From the NCBI RefSeq assembly GCF_001870905.1, contig NZ_LNDC01000052.1, positions 14,027-54,088 of the forward strand: a stretch of 40,062 nucleotides of DNA, written 5' to 3'. The stretch comes from Geitlerinema sp. PCC 9228 (lineage in GTDB: Bacteria > Cyanobacteriota > Cyanobacteriia > Cyanobacteriales > PCC-9228). A model generated the notes under the pieces. That model was not told the origin of the DNA. It saw nothing but the letters and a program-made list of their open reading frames with translations, and did no database searches. Both the position numbers and the translations under genes were made by a program. Below, piece by piece: positions 1 through 8,077 of this stretch (position 1 is its first letter; the number at the start of each line of letters is the position of its first letter).

Positions 1-144
1 AACTGGATTCAGGTTCTACAGTTTCTTGGGGAGTTTTCTCAGATGGGGAAGTAGATTCAGCTTCTACAGTTTCTTGGGGAGTTTTCTCATCTAGAGAACT
101 GGATTCAGGTTCTACAGTTTCTTGAGGAGTCTCCTCAGATGGTG
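1..144. repeat. Three 48-nt in-frame tandem repeats
   Basis: Three consecutive 48-base units (about 1-48, 49-96 and 97-144) share the core TCTACAGTTTCTTG followed by GGAGT. Each encodes 16 residues of the acidic tail of the minus-strand membrane protein. The array may continue beyond the left edge, so total copy number is unknown. Confidence 0.85.
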
Positions 145-907
145 GTGTCTCTAAATCTTGAGTATCTGAAGTCAGCAAGAAAACAATGAAGATAACGAAA
201 ATAACAAGAATGGCGACAGAACCTATAACTATAGCAAGTAATGAAACTCGATTCAATTTCTTAGATTGGTACTTTTGCCATTCTTGATATGGAATTAAAT
301 TTGATACCCCTCGCCAAACACCAGCTTGCTTTAATGTTTCTTCGGATTTATTTCCAGTAACAACTACTAAAAAGTTTTTCGCTAGATCGACTGTTTCAAG
401 TTCATTCGCCAATTCCTTCCTTGATTTATCTGTATTTTGACAAATTTTTGGAGTTAGGTTCTCTTTATCTGGAGAACGTAATGATAATGTCTGCGAAAAA
501 TTATTTTCTATTTTAGATATTTCTTCCCCTAAAACCTTAAAATTACCTCCCTCTTCAGTAATGCTATGGTTGATGCAATCGTCTAATTTATTTCTTAACG
601 CAGAAGCTGCTAGCTTCTGTAATTTTTTTCTATCTTGTTCTCGATTTTGACTGTTACCAATCCAAGCAATAGAATTGCGAATATGTCTTCCTCGATAGTC
701 TTTCCTTCCACTCTCTATTCCTGTGACTAGCAATAACACTATTTCTTGCGTTTGCTGCAAAACAACCGAACGAGAATCGCTTTGGATAAACTCTCGAATT
801 GCTTCAATAGGTTTGGGGGTAGCAATAACGGCGTCATTTTGATTTTTCCAACAATAATCATTCTCAGCATGAGTACCACGACTCTTTATATAAATTTTGA
901 GTGTCAT
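1..907 (-). CDS. Hypothetical single-pass membrane protein with C-terminal 16-residue repeats (partial)
   Basis: I read this frame directly from the minus strand. It opens with ATG at 907 behind an AGGAG box 5-6 bases upstream and stays open for 302 codons to the left edge, so the C-terminus is missing. Residues about 1-215 are soluble and charged with no motif I recognise. Residues 221-245 form one strong hydrophobic segment. After it comes a Pro/Glu/Thr/Ser-rich tail built of 16-residue repeats around the core TPQETVE. The predicted topology is cytosolic N-domain, one membrane pass and an extended acidic tail. It is the last visible gene of an operon with two GTPases, 13 bases after the preceding stop. 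I infer a membrane partner or effector of those GTPases. The function is unknown. Confidence 0.8.
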   Translation of the reverse strand, partial: MTLKIYIKSRGTHAENDYCWKNQNDAVIATPKPIEAIREFIQSDSRSVVLQQTQEIVLLLVTGIESGRKDYRGRHIRNSIAWIGNSQNREQDRKKLQKLAASALRNKLDDCINHSITEEGGNFKVLGEEISKIENNFSQTLSLRSPDKENLTPKICQNTDKSRKELANELETVDLAKNFLVVVTGNKSEETLKQAGVWRGVSNLIPYQEWQKYQSKKLNRVSLLAIVIGSVAILVIFVIFIVFLLTSDTQDLETPPSEETPQETVEPESSSLDEKTPQETVEAESTSPSEKTPQETVEPESS

Positions 908-920
908 GACTTCTCCTAAA

Positions 921-1898
921 CTAAATTTCCAACCAATTTTTTCCTTGAACGACAATAGATGTGTTTTGATTATTGCACGTTACTGCATTTTGAAGAGATT
1001 TCTCCAAATCTTTATCTAAATTTAACCAGTTACGTACAAAACCTAACCACAACCAAGATTGTTTCCTTTGTTCCATTTCCAGCTTCAAAATAAATCGTAG
1101 AAGGTAAAGTAAAGGCTGTTCGCAATCCTGTGGTTTATATCCAGCATCGTGACTAATTTTATGGAAGTAGAAGTATGGTTGTTTTTCTTTCTCTTCTATT
1201 CTAGAGAAAATTACACTACCTACTGTTTGTACAGGGGTAATAACACTAGCAATTTTATCTCTAAGGGAATTGGAATTTAAAAAATCGAATAAGCTTTGGT
1301 AGCCTCGATCTTCGTGAATACGCTTTATTAATTTCTCTGATTCAGAAGCGTTCCGAACGTATTTTTCACACTTCACTGGTGCAAAAATAACTAGCTTTGG
1401 CGATCGCAAATCCTGAAAAACACTTTGACACAAAATTTTGACTTGTGTGGGACGATTGATATATTCATTCCATTTGCCTTTTTTTTCCATTAAAGCTGGC
1501 GCGTCAATAGCAACAAGTACCGCTTCAGATTCAGCTATTGAGTCTTTAACAAACTGTTTGTGTGTTTTGTCAGATTTCGGATATAAGTAATAACCAGGAT
1601 AATCGACAAACGTTAATCTCAAAAATGGTCTTTTCCCGAGATTACCAATATCGAAATTAAAATATCTAATATCATCATCTCCTTCTACACCACCAGTTGC
1701 TTCAAATTCCTCCGTTAAACTTCTTAATTGCCCTAATTTTTCAGCCAGTATTGCAGCAGTTTCAGTTTCAGAATCGGGAACAAATTGCAAGTTCATTTCA
1801 TTAAGAGTACTCTCAAATTGTTCGTACATGGCTGTCAGCAAACTGGTTTTTCCGACACCGCTTGCTCCGAGCATGGTAATTTTAAATTCTGATGACAT
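921..1898 (-). CDS. Small P-loop GTPase-like protein
   Basis: The 325-residue protein begins at ATG 1898, which has a GGAGG box 5 bases upstream; an in-frame TTG at 1916 abuts the previous stop but has no better ribosome site. Residues 10-19 hold a Walker A/G1 motif (LGASGVGKTS), and around residue 105 FVDYPG fits the G3 DxxG motif. The G4 motif is not a clean NKxD; the closest match is APVKCEK near residue 180. The G1 and G3 context resembles the GTPases of predicted conflict systems (the 'double-GTPase' families), but that assignment is from memory. It lies between a dynamin-like GTPase gene and a membrane-protein gene on the same strand, 18 and 13 bases away, and is almost certainly co-transcribed with them. 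Confidence 0.85.
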   Translation of the reverse strand: MSSEFKITMLGASGVGKTSLLTAMYEQFESTLNEMNLQFVPDSETETAAILAEKLGQLRSLTEEFEATGGVEGDDDIRYFNFDIGNLGKRPFLRLTFVDYPGYYLYPKSDKTHKQFVKDSIAESEAVLVAIDAPALMEKKGKWNEYINRPTQVKILCQSVFQDLRSPKLVIFAPVKCEKYVRNASESEKLIKRIHEDRGYQSLFDFLNSNSLRDKIASVITPVQTVGSVIFSRIEEKEKQPYFYFHKISHDAGYKPQDCEQPLLYLLRFILKLEMEQRKQSWLWLGFVRNWLNLDKDLEKSLQNAVTCNNQNTSIVVQGKNWLEI

Positions 1899-1916
1899 GT
1901 GTCCTCCATTCGACAA

Positions 1917-4142
1917 CTACTTGATAAATTGTAGAACATTTTGACTGTTAGCAGATTCCACATCTTCAATGGAACTTTGCCATTTCCGACGCAAACGGGT
2001 TTTGGCTGCCAGTTTTTGAAATTCTTCCGGCCAAATATCGAATCGTTCTTCTTGTAAAAAGATTTGCCATTCATCGTAAACACCTTCCGCTCGCAAAACG
2101 CGATCGATAAATTCTTCTACAATCGCAAATTCTGCTTGACTGGGTTCGCACAGCAAATCTTCTAAAGCTGTTTCGCATTCATAAACTGCCTCTGCGTGTA
2201 GGGTTTTTAAGTTGGTTAGTACTTCCTTGGCAGATGGTGATTTCGATAGGGTAAGTTGGGTTTCATTTGGCGTTAGTTTATCCAAATGTAAGCGGATGCG
2301 ATGTTGAATTAAACCGCGATAGGAAATATCAAAATCGCTGAGAATTTGAAAGCCAAACTTAAGTTTTTCCAAAGTATTGGGAATTCGTTCGGCAATTTCA
2401 TCGAGCAGTCGATAATCTTCATAGGAACTGAGTGCCTTCAAATGTGCTTGTTCTGCCAATACTTGGGCAACTTGTGATTTTACCTCTAATAGCGATCGCT
2501 TCAATCCTTTATCTAAAGAGAGAAAATGTTGCGATAAGTAGGCACGGATTTCGTTTAAATATTGATAGTAAGCATTGGGATAGCCTCCCAATTCATTTTG
2601 CCGACGCTCAATTTCATCTTGATTTTGAGGCAATCCCGTATCTTGGCGGCATGCTTCTAAAACACTTTCTACCTGTTCTTTAAATGTGTTATCCGTATCA
2701 TCGCGTTTTTCCCTCAATTCTTGCAGTATTCCTTGAAGACCATTTGTCATATCCTTCCACAATTGACGAAATAATTGTAAGAAACGAGAAAAATCTTCAT
2801 CGCTTCCTTTGGCTTGACCTAGAGCATTTTTGGCTTTTTCCAGTTCGGTATTAACAGAATCCTGGAGTTGCTGCAACCGTTCTTGACATGCCGAAGCAGA
2901 TTTGCGGTCCAATTCCGTAATAGAATCGGCAAGGTAATCTAAAGTGCGATCGAGAACTTCGTTAGCTTCCTCTTGATGGGAACAATTCTTAATCGAACAA
3001 TCCACCACATCAATATGTTGCTGCCCGATCGCATTGTATAATTGCTGGCAATTTTTATAATTATCCCCCATACTCGAACCTTTCTCGGTCCGATTGAGAA
3101 TCATAAACGACCATTCGCTCAATGGTACATCTTTTAACGCATTGGCTACAATATCGTACAGCCGCACATCCACATCTGCCCAATAATCGCCAGATGGTTT
3201 CGGCATCCGTACAAATAAGACCACATCGACATCGTTGCCAATGGTCTTGACCAATCGTTCTTCGTCGCCAATGCCAGTATCTCCCAACCCAGGGGTATCC
3301 ACCAAGGCAATTTGACCAACTTCCGGATTGGGAAAGTTGCAGACAATTTTGACTTCCCGCACTGCCATATAATTGTAAATGCGATCGCCTTCTGGAGTAT
3401 CCTGGGCTACATAGTTGCGAATTTCCTCTTTAGGAATGCGAAGGGGAGACGATTGACGCAAAAAGCGACCGTATTTATCGAAATTCTCGTGATAGCGGCA
3501 CAGGTGTTCGTATTTCGCTTTGGCTTCTGCGGCTTGAACGGTTTCTGGCAAGGGAGGCAGGGGATTTTGAATGAATTCGTTAACTGTTCTGGGAGGTCTG
3601 CCTAAATTTAAGTGTTCGTAATAGGGAGAAATTACTTCATTGAGAAACGATGGTTCGGTGTAAAACCAAACTTCGCCGTAGGTTTCTACATGAGGACTGT
3701 GGTGAATTGTACTGCGAACCCCCGTACAATGCTGTAAGTCACCATCGGGAATTTCTGCGGTGGTTAAGCCGCTCAAACTTTGCAAAAATCGACTTTTGCC
3801 CTGTCTGGCTCTTCCGACGACGCCAATATTTAGGGTATGGCGAGCAAAACGCGATCGCAATTTTGCTAAAGGGTCGAGTTCGGTGGTAATTTGTTCCTGT
3901 AACCTGCTTAAATTTAACTCCCGCAACCGACCAACCACGGTGGCATCTTCTTCAAGTTCCTCTAGCAAGCGATCGCGATGGTTTTCTAAGTTTCGCAATT
4001 TTTCTGCTAAAGTAGTAAGGTTGGCTTCCACCTGTTTGACTCGTTCGGCAAGGGGATGGCGTTTGTCGATAATTTGGCGAATTTGGCTGGTTCTACTCAC
4101 GATTTTAGATTTTCCTGCACGAGCGACACTGGTGCTTCCCAA
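1917..4142 (-). CDS. Dynamin-like large GTPase with coiled coils
   Basis: About 741 residues. Residues 30-90 are a charged heptad-rich coiled coil. G1 is GRARQGKS at 110-117, and G3 is VDTPGLGD at about 280. A possible G4 is LNRTEKG in place of canonical NKxD. The C-terminal half is again helical and charged, as in dynamin-superfamily stalks. There is no clear membrane segment. The start is uncertain: TTG 4142 is the longest option, GTG 4100 is an alternative with a weak GGAAAA upstream, and no ATG lies before the G1 motif. It is the promoter-proximal gene of the minus-strand operon with a small GTPase and a membrane protein. Bacterial dynamin-like proteins remodel membranes or act in defence; which applies here is inference. 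Confidence 0.85.
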   Translation of the reverse strand: MGSTSVARAGKSKIVSRTSQIRQIIDKRHPLAERVKQVEANLTTLAEKLRNLENHRDRLLEELEEDATVVGRLRELNLSRLQEQITTELDPLAKLRSRFARHTLNIGVVGRARQGKSRFLQSLSGLTTAEIPDGDLQHCTGVRSTIHHSPHVETYGEVWFYTEPSFLNEVISPYYEHLNLGRPPRTVNEFIQNPLPPLPETVQAAEAKAKYEHLCRYHENFDKYGRFLRQSSPLRIPKEEIRNYVAQDTPEGDRIYNYMAVREVKIVCNFPNPEVGQIALVDTPGLGDTGIGDEERLVKTIGNDVDVVLFVRMPKPSGDYWADVDVRLYDIVANALKDVPLSEWSFMILNRTEKGSSMGDNYKNCQQLYNAIGQQHIDVVDCSIKNCSHQEEANEVLDRTLDYLADSITELDRKSASACQERLQQLQDSVNTELEKAKNALGQAKGSDEDFSRFLQLFRQLWKDMTNGLQGILQELREKRDDTDNTFKEQVESVLEACRQDTGLPQNQDEIERRQNELGGYPNAYYQYLNEIRAYLSQHFLSLDKGLKRSLLEVKSQVAQVLAEQAHLKALSSYEDYRLLDEIAERIPNTLEKLKFGFQILSDFDISYRGLIQHRIRLHLDKLTPNETQLTLSKSPSAKEVLTNLKTLHAEAVYECETALEDLLCEPSQAEFAIVEEFIDRVLRAEGVYDEWQIFLQEERFDIWPEEFQKLAAKTRLRRKWQSSIEDVESANSQNVLQFIK

Positions 4143-4193
4143 GGGCTGACGCTAAAAAAAAGCAAAGTAGTTGTAAATTAACTATATTTTAGT

Positions 4194-4244
4194 ATATCAA
4201 TCCAACAATCGATCGTTGGTTGGGACCGATCGAACCATTGATAT
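4194..4244. repeat. Nested inverted repeat upstream of the GTPase operon
   Basis: An 18-base near-palindrome at 4202-4219 (CCAACAATCGATCGTTGG, one mismatched pair) lies inside an outer perfect 8-bp inverted repeat, ATATCAAT at 4194-4201 and ATTGATAT at 4237-4244. It sits about 50 bases upstream of the dynamin-like gene, where an operator would be expected. A decayed mobile palindrome is equally possible. Confidence 0.45.
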
Positions 4245-4396
4245 TTCTAAATTTCTCGTTTCTTGCAGGTAACCGTGCCAAGCTATAATGGGATATACTG
4301 GCCAAACTTCTGATTATCCTGGTGAAGCACGAGCTAGGTTGCTATCATACAATTTTCTGAAAAACAACAATCGTTTTGAATTTCCCTAATTCCCTG

Positions 4397-4425
4397 GTAG
4401 GGGTGCTCACGCGTTGCTCCCCTAC
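4397..4425. repeat. REP-like palindrome GTAGGGG...CCCCTAC
   Basis: A perfect 7-bp stem (4397-4403 with 4419-4425) encloses a 15-base loop in the spacer between the divergent GTPase operon and SIMPL gene. Similar GTAGGGG-type palindromes recur in cyanobacterial intergenic DNA, and a 10-bp-stem relative is at 14193-14221. No T-run follows, so it does not look like a terminator. The rest of 4143-4559 shows no gene. Confidence 0.6.
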
Positions 4426-4559
4426 AAAAACGCTATAACCCGCCTATTGTTTTCAAAACAATACCCAATCTGTAGATAATTTATATAGGAACAAGAAACG
4501 CCCGGTTTGCAATTTGCTACCCCAGCGTTTCCATATTTTTTGTGAGGAGTGAATTATTT

Positions 4560-5345
4560 ATGCAAAAAAGCAAACGTTCCAATCGTTTCCCAAGAAATAT
4601 CTTTGGGGGAAATTCGCGGTCGTGGCTTTTGGCTGGCACTTTTGCAGTCTTTTCCCTGTCATTAATTGCGATCGCATTTTTATCCGCACCCATGCCAGTC
4701 AGCCAACCAGCTTCCGCACAAGAACCTGCCGAACGCACCATTACGGCTAGTGGTGAAGGTACTGTGGCTATTCCTACCACCCAGACCCAAGTGCGTTTGG
4801 GGGTAGAGATACAGGGAAAAACTGCCAGTGAGGTACAGCAAGAAGTCGCCAAGCGATCGCAAGCTGTGGTTTCTCGCTTGCAAGAACGCAATGTGGAAAA
4901 GTTAGAAACCACTGGCATTCGCCTCAATCCCAATTACAACTATCAAAACAACCAGCGTCGCCTGGTGGGATATGTCGGTGTCAATACCGTGAGTTTTAAA
5001 ATACCCACCCAGCAAGCGGGTTCGATTTTAGACGAAGCGGTCAATGCTGGTGCTACCCGTATCGATGGGGTGAGTTTTACAGCCACCGAAGATGCGATCG
5101 CGCAGGCACGCAAACAAGCTTTACGCGCGGCTACCCAAGATGCTAAAGCACAAGCGGAAACAGTTTTAAATACATTGGAACTTGCTTCCCAAGAAATTGT
5201 GAGCATTCAAATTAACTCAGCTTCCCCACCCTCACCGCGAACTTTCCAAGCCGAAGCTGCCAGAGCTGCCGCCGATGCCAGTACCCCAGTTATGGGCGGG
5301 GAACAGGAAGTACGGACTTCTGTTACCTTGCAAATTCGCTATTAG
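4560..5345 (+). CDS. Secreted SIMPL-domain (DUF541) protein
   Basis: I start this 261-residue protein at ATG 4560, with GAGGAG at 4544-4549; an in-frame GTG at 4542 would put the ribosome site inside the gene. A basic N-terminus (KSKR) is followed by a hydrophobic stretch and a probable cleavage site near PASA-QEP, so it should be exported. The mature part begins with RTITASGEGTVAIP, the usual opening of the SIMPL/DUF541 family, and continues with the family's alternating strands (TGIRLNPNY; VGYVGVNTVSF). The family is periplasmic or outer-membrane and has been linked to stress tolerance; its biochemistry is not settled. It is probably a single-gene unit. Confidence 0.85.
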   Translation: MQKSKRSNRFPRNIFGGNSRSWLLAGTFAVFSLSLIAIAFLSAPMPVSQPASAQEPAERTITASGEGTVAIPTTQTQVRLGVEIQGKTASEVQQEVAKRSQAVVSRLQERNVEKLETTGIRLNPNYNYQNNQRRLVGYVGVNTVSFKIPTQQAGSILDEAVNAGATRIDGVSFTATEDAIAQARKQALRAATQDAKAQAETVLNTLELASQEIVSIQINSASPPSPRTFQAEAARAAADASTPVMGGEQEVRTSVTLQIRY

Positions 5346-5389
5346 GGAAAATCGTGAAAAATTAATTTCGCACGAGCCGAAAAAAGTGT

Positions 5390-5395
5390 TATAGT
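5390..5395 (+). promoter_or_regulatory. Putative -10 box of the first rbp gene
   Basis: TATAGT lies 30 bases before the conserved leader block. The second rbp gene has TACAAT at the equivalent place, 29 bases before its own block. The equal spacing supports both as -10 elements and puts the conserved block within the transcribed leader. No convincing -35 is visible. Confidence 0.45.
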
Positions 5396-5425
5396 AATAA
5401 ACGTCGAGAGATAAAGATCGGTGAC

Positions 5426-5486
5426 AACGTTTGATTTCGGTATTGATAGTGTTTTCGCAGCTTCATATTGACAGACTTTCTCCGAG
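5426..5486 (+). promoter_or_regulatory. Conserved 5' leader element of rbp (copy 1)
   Basis: This 61-base block matches 6159-6219 at 59 of 61 positions and sits at the same distance from both the putative -10 box and the start codon. A short CGAG...CTCG stem begins at its 3' end in both copies. It is transcribed but untranslated. I infer an RNA element controlling translation or stability, perhaps cold response or autoregulation by the encoded RRM protein. Confidence 0.7.
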
Positions 5487-5530
5487 ACTTTGGCTCGCTA
5501 CAGCATATGTAACTTAAAGAGAGATCGCGA

Positions 5531-5785
5531 ATGTCAATTTACGTAGGAAACTTGGACTACTCCGTTACTCAGGAAGACCTCAGCGACGTATTTGCTGAGT
5601 ACGGTACTGTACAGCGGGTCTATTTGCCCAAAGACCGCGAAACCGGTCGGATGCGGGGATTTGGATTTGTGGAATTGGAAACCCAACAAGAAGAATCCGC
5701 AGCCATTTCTGAGCTAGACGGTGCAGAATGGCTTGGTCGCCAGTTGAAAGTAAACCCAGCTCGACCTCGCGAAAAAAGGAACTAA
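5531..5785 (+). CDS. rbp: RRM-domain RNA-binding protein, copy 1
   Basis: The 84-residue protein is one RNA-recognition motif. RNP2 is IYVGNL at residues 3-8 and RNP1 is RGFGFVEL at about 42-49; these aromatic residues contact RNA in the family. The C-terminus is a short basic tail (RPREKRN) rather than the glycine-rich tail of some cyanobacterial Rbp proteins. Small RRM proteins of cyanobacteria are often cold-induced, and some act in mRNA localisation or stability. The ribosome site is weak (AAAGAGAG). A paralogue differing at one internal residue and in the tail lies 480 bases downstream. The 5' leader and a 3' hairpin are shared with that copy. Confidence 0.95.
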   Translation: MSIYVGNLDYSVTQEDLSDVFAEYGTVQRVYLPKDRETGRMRGFGFVELETQQEESAAISELDGAEWLGRQLKVNPARPREKRN

Positions 5786-5845
5786 CTTGCTGGTAAGAAG
5801 GAAGGCAGTTTGTCTTCCCGCTTAGCAATCGAGTTTCGATACCAC

Positions 5846-5881
5846 AACGCTTTTGGAAGCACTTTCCAAAAGCGTTTTTTT
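5846..5881 (+). terminator. Rho-independent terminator of rbp copy 1
   Basis: A perfect 13-bp stem, AACGCTTTTGGAA at 5846-5858 with TTCCAAAAGCGTT at 5864-5876, has a 5-base loop and a seven-T run at 5875-5881. The 13 bases AGTTTCGATACCA just upstream also precede the hairpin of the second rbp gene. I see no gene in 5882-6120. Confidence 0.9.
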
Positions 5882-6158
5882 GTCTTTCAGAGGATGGTGA
5901 ACGAACTTCCGCGTCAAGCGATCGCCATTTTCTCAAGGTGGAACCAATTGGTTGGTATCAAACGTAGAAGGACTCATAAACTCTTGGAACTCCCTAGCGA
6001 CATAGGCTACCAATATTATAGGAAGACAATGGGATCGGTCTGGCTTGCCAGCCGTAGCAGTCCATCCTGAGCTAAATTTCTAAATCGATCGAAAATTGTG
6101 TGCGCGAATCGTTATGTAGGTGCTACAATTACACTTAATGAGCAATCAAGCTCGTGAA

Positions 6159-6219
6159 AACGTTTGATTTCGGTATTGATAGTGTTTTTTCAGCTTCATA
6201 TTGACAGACTTTCTCCGAG
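6159..6219 (+). promoter_or_regulatory. Conserved 5' leader element of rbp (copy 2)
   Basis: This block is identical to 5426-5486 except for two adjacent bases (CG to TT in the T-rich stretch). A putative -10 TACAAT is at 6124-6129. The start codon follows 45 bases after the block, against 44 in copy 1. The promoters and the last bases before the start codons have diverged, so the conserved segment appears to be under its own constraint. Confidence 0.7.
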
Positions 6220-6264
6220 GCTTGGGCTCGCAACACGTTCCATGAATCGAGGAGAAATCCACTA

Positions 6265-6522
6265 ATGTCCATTTACGTCGGCAACCTAGACTACTCTGTA
6301 ACCCAAGAAGACCTCAGCGATGTTTTTGCTGAGTACGGCACGGTACAACGTGTTTATCTTCCTAAAGACCGTGAAACTGGTCGTATGCGGGGTTTTGGCT
6401 TTGTAGAGTTGGAAAACCAGCAAGAAGAATCCGCAGCAATTTCTGAATTGGATGGCGCGGAATGGCTTGGTCGCCAGCTGAAGGTCAATCCGGCGAGACC
6501 TCGTGGCGAGAAGAAAAACTAG
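6265..6522 (+). CDS. rbp: RRM-domain RNA-binding protein, copy 2
   Basis: This 85-residue RRM protein has RNP2 IYVGNL and RNP1 RGFGFVEL at the same positions as its upstream paralogue. It differs from it by Thr to Asn at about residue 51 and by the tail RPRGEKKN. The ribosome site is much stronger than in copy 1 (GAGGAG 11 bases before ATG 6265), so the copies may differ in output. The two genes differ at many third-codon positions, so the duplication is old, or the protein sequence is under strong purifying selection, or both. The copies could also have been homogenised by partial gene conversion. Confidence 0.95.
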   Translation: MSIYVGNLDYSVTQEDLSDVFAEYGTVQRVYLPKDRETGRMRGFGFVELENQQEESAAISELDGAEWLGRQLKVNPARPRGEKKN

Positions 6523-6630
6523 TTTGCCAGTTGTAACCAATTCATGGTAAGGTAGGGGCGAAGGTATATCGCCCTTGCCCCAACCAACCAAAATTTCCAC
6601 CAAAATTGAATAGGAAGTTTCGATACCAAG

Positions 6631-6672
6631 GCGCTTTTGGAGTTCTAGAACGATTGTTCCAAAAGCGCTTTC
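6631..6672 (+). terminator. Terminator of rbp copy 2
   Basis: An 11-bp stem pairs GCGCTTTTGGA (6631-6641) with TCCAAAAGCGC (6658-6668), followed by TTTCTTG and more T-rich sequence. The loop contains its own palindrome, GTTCTAGAAC. AGTTTCGATACCA stands just before it, as in copy 1. It lies between convergent genes, but only the plus strand has a downstream T-rich tract. Confidence 0.75.
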
Positions 6673-6695
6673 TTGTATTTTATTTTCCGGTTTGG

Positions 6696-8003
6696 TTAGC
6701 GTACTTCCCCACCACGAGTATAGGGAGATAGCCAAGGAACTGCAACGGCTAAGATTAATGGCGGTAGCATCGATAGCAGAAAAATTTGCGCGTAACTGCC
6801 AAAGATATCAAAACCCAGAGCAAATAAATAGGGACCAAAAGCCGTACTCGCTACAGCTAGGGTGGTAGCGAACCCTTTAATTTCTCCAAGTTGCGATCGC
6901 CCAAAATAATGAGCGTACACGCTACCTTGAATAACCCCTTTCATGCCTTGGATTATACCAGCGATAGTACCATAAATCCACATCCAAATCAAGTTGCTAA
7001 CAAAAATAGGCAGCACCAGGGAGACGCAGAGAAAAAGCAGCATGACGCTTAGCAAAAACCGGGGTTCCACGCGGTCAATGAAAAAGCCAGTAAGGAGATT
7101 GGTAACCGCCGTCACCACCCCCAGCGGGGCAAACACCGCCACAGCAACCTGATTCTCCAAGCCACCCATTTGCTGCATAATATCATAATGGTGGAAAATC
7201 AATCCTGTCGCCAACGCCGATACAAAAACATCCCCTAGGGTAAATACCCAAAAAGTGAGGCTGCGGCGCGCCTGAGAAGCGGTATAGTTGATTTCTTTCG
7301 GTCTATCGGCTTCAGAAATGTTGCTGGTGTGCTTGCTATCGGGTTGCAAGCCGAATAATTCTGGATGTCCGCGAAAAAATAACGCACCCACGGGAAGAAT
7401 GGTGGTGGCGACGATACCGCCCAAAATTATATAAGTCTGACGCCAACCAAATGCCTCAATTAGATTTTCCAACCAGCCGGGGAACAGGGCAATGCCAACG
7501 GCAAATCCAATGCTGGAAAGTCCCACTGCCATCCCCCGACGGCGAATAAACCATAGATTGATAACGTGGAGGCTAACCAGCGTTAACGAACCCTGACCGA
7601 GGCTGCGAATGAGGATAAATCCGACGGTGAGTGACAGCAATCCGCCAATAAATCCCATCCCAGCACAAGCGATCGCAAATAGAATAGAAATGAGAATAAC
7701 TGCCAAACGCGGACCGTAGCGATCGATAAATCTTCCTACAAAGGGCAGGATAAAAGAACCCCCTAGGGTGCCAAATGCATAGGTGAGCGACATTTGGGAA
7801 CGGGAAATTTCTAAATCGCCGATAATGCGATCGACAAATACCGAAACCCCCACAGTTTGACCGGGTGTGGTCATAATGGTGCCCAGGGTGCCTGCGATTA
7901 AGACAATCCAGCCGTAATAAATTGGTGCGTTGGCAACTATCCAGCTGTGGTGTTGGGGTTCGGGTTGGGTTGGTTGGTTGGATTCTGGTTTGTTATCGTT
8001 CAA
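6696..8003 (-). CDS. Major facilitator superfamily permease
   Basis: The 435-residue protein has about 12 hydrophobic segments in two halves joined by a hydrophilic stretch near residues 215-235. Residues 83-100 carry a loop-2/3 motif of the MFS type (GRFIDRYGPR), and RRRGMAVG appears near 155. The overall look is of the monocarboxylate or oxalate/formate-like MFS families; the substrate cannot be read from sequence. The start is probably TTG 8003, since the next ATG would cut into the first membrane segment, and there is no convincing ribosome site. It lies 74 bases after a VTT/DedA-type gene on the same strand and could be co-transcribed with it. It converges with rbp copy 2. Confidence 0.85.
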   Translation of the reverse strand: MNDNKPESNQPTQPEPQHHSWIVANAPIYYGWIVLIAGTLGTIMTTPGQTVGVSVFVDRIIGDLEISRSQMSLTYAFGTLGGSFILPFVGRFIDRYGPRLAVILISILFAIACAGMGFIGGLLSLTVGFILIRSLGQGSLTLVSLHVINLWFIRRRGMAVGLSSIGFAVGIALFPGWLENLIEAFGWRQTYIILGGIVATTILPVGALFFRGHPELFGLQPDSKHTSNISEADRPKEINYTASQARRSLTFWVFTLGDVFVSALATGLIFHHYDIMQQMGGLENQVAVAVFAPLGVVTAVTNLLTGFFIDRVEPRFLLSVMLLFLCVSLVLPIFVSNLIWMWIYGTIAGIIQGMKGVIQGSVYAHYFGRSQLGEIKGFATTLAVASTAFGPYLFALGFDIFGSYAQIFLLSMLPPLILAVAVPWLSPYTRGGEVR

Positions 8004-8077
8004 GAGTTCGCAAGGGAAATGGCAACGAAAGCGATCGAAAAGACGAAATTGGATTGTAACATAACGGCTACAGGATG

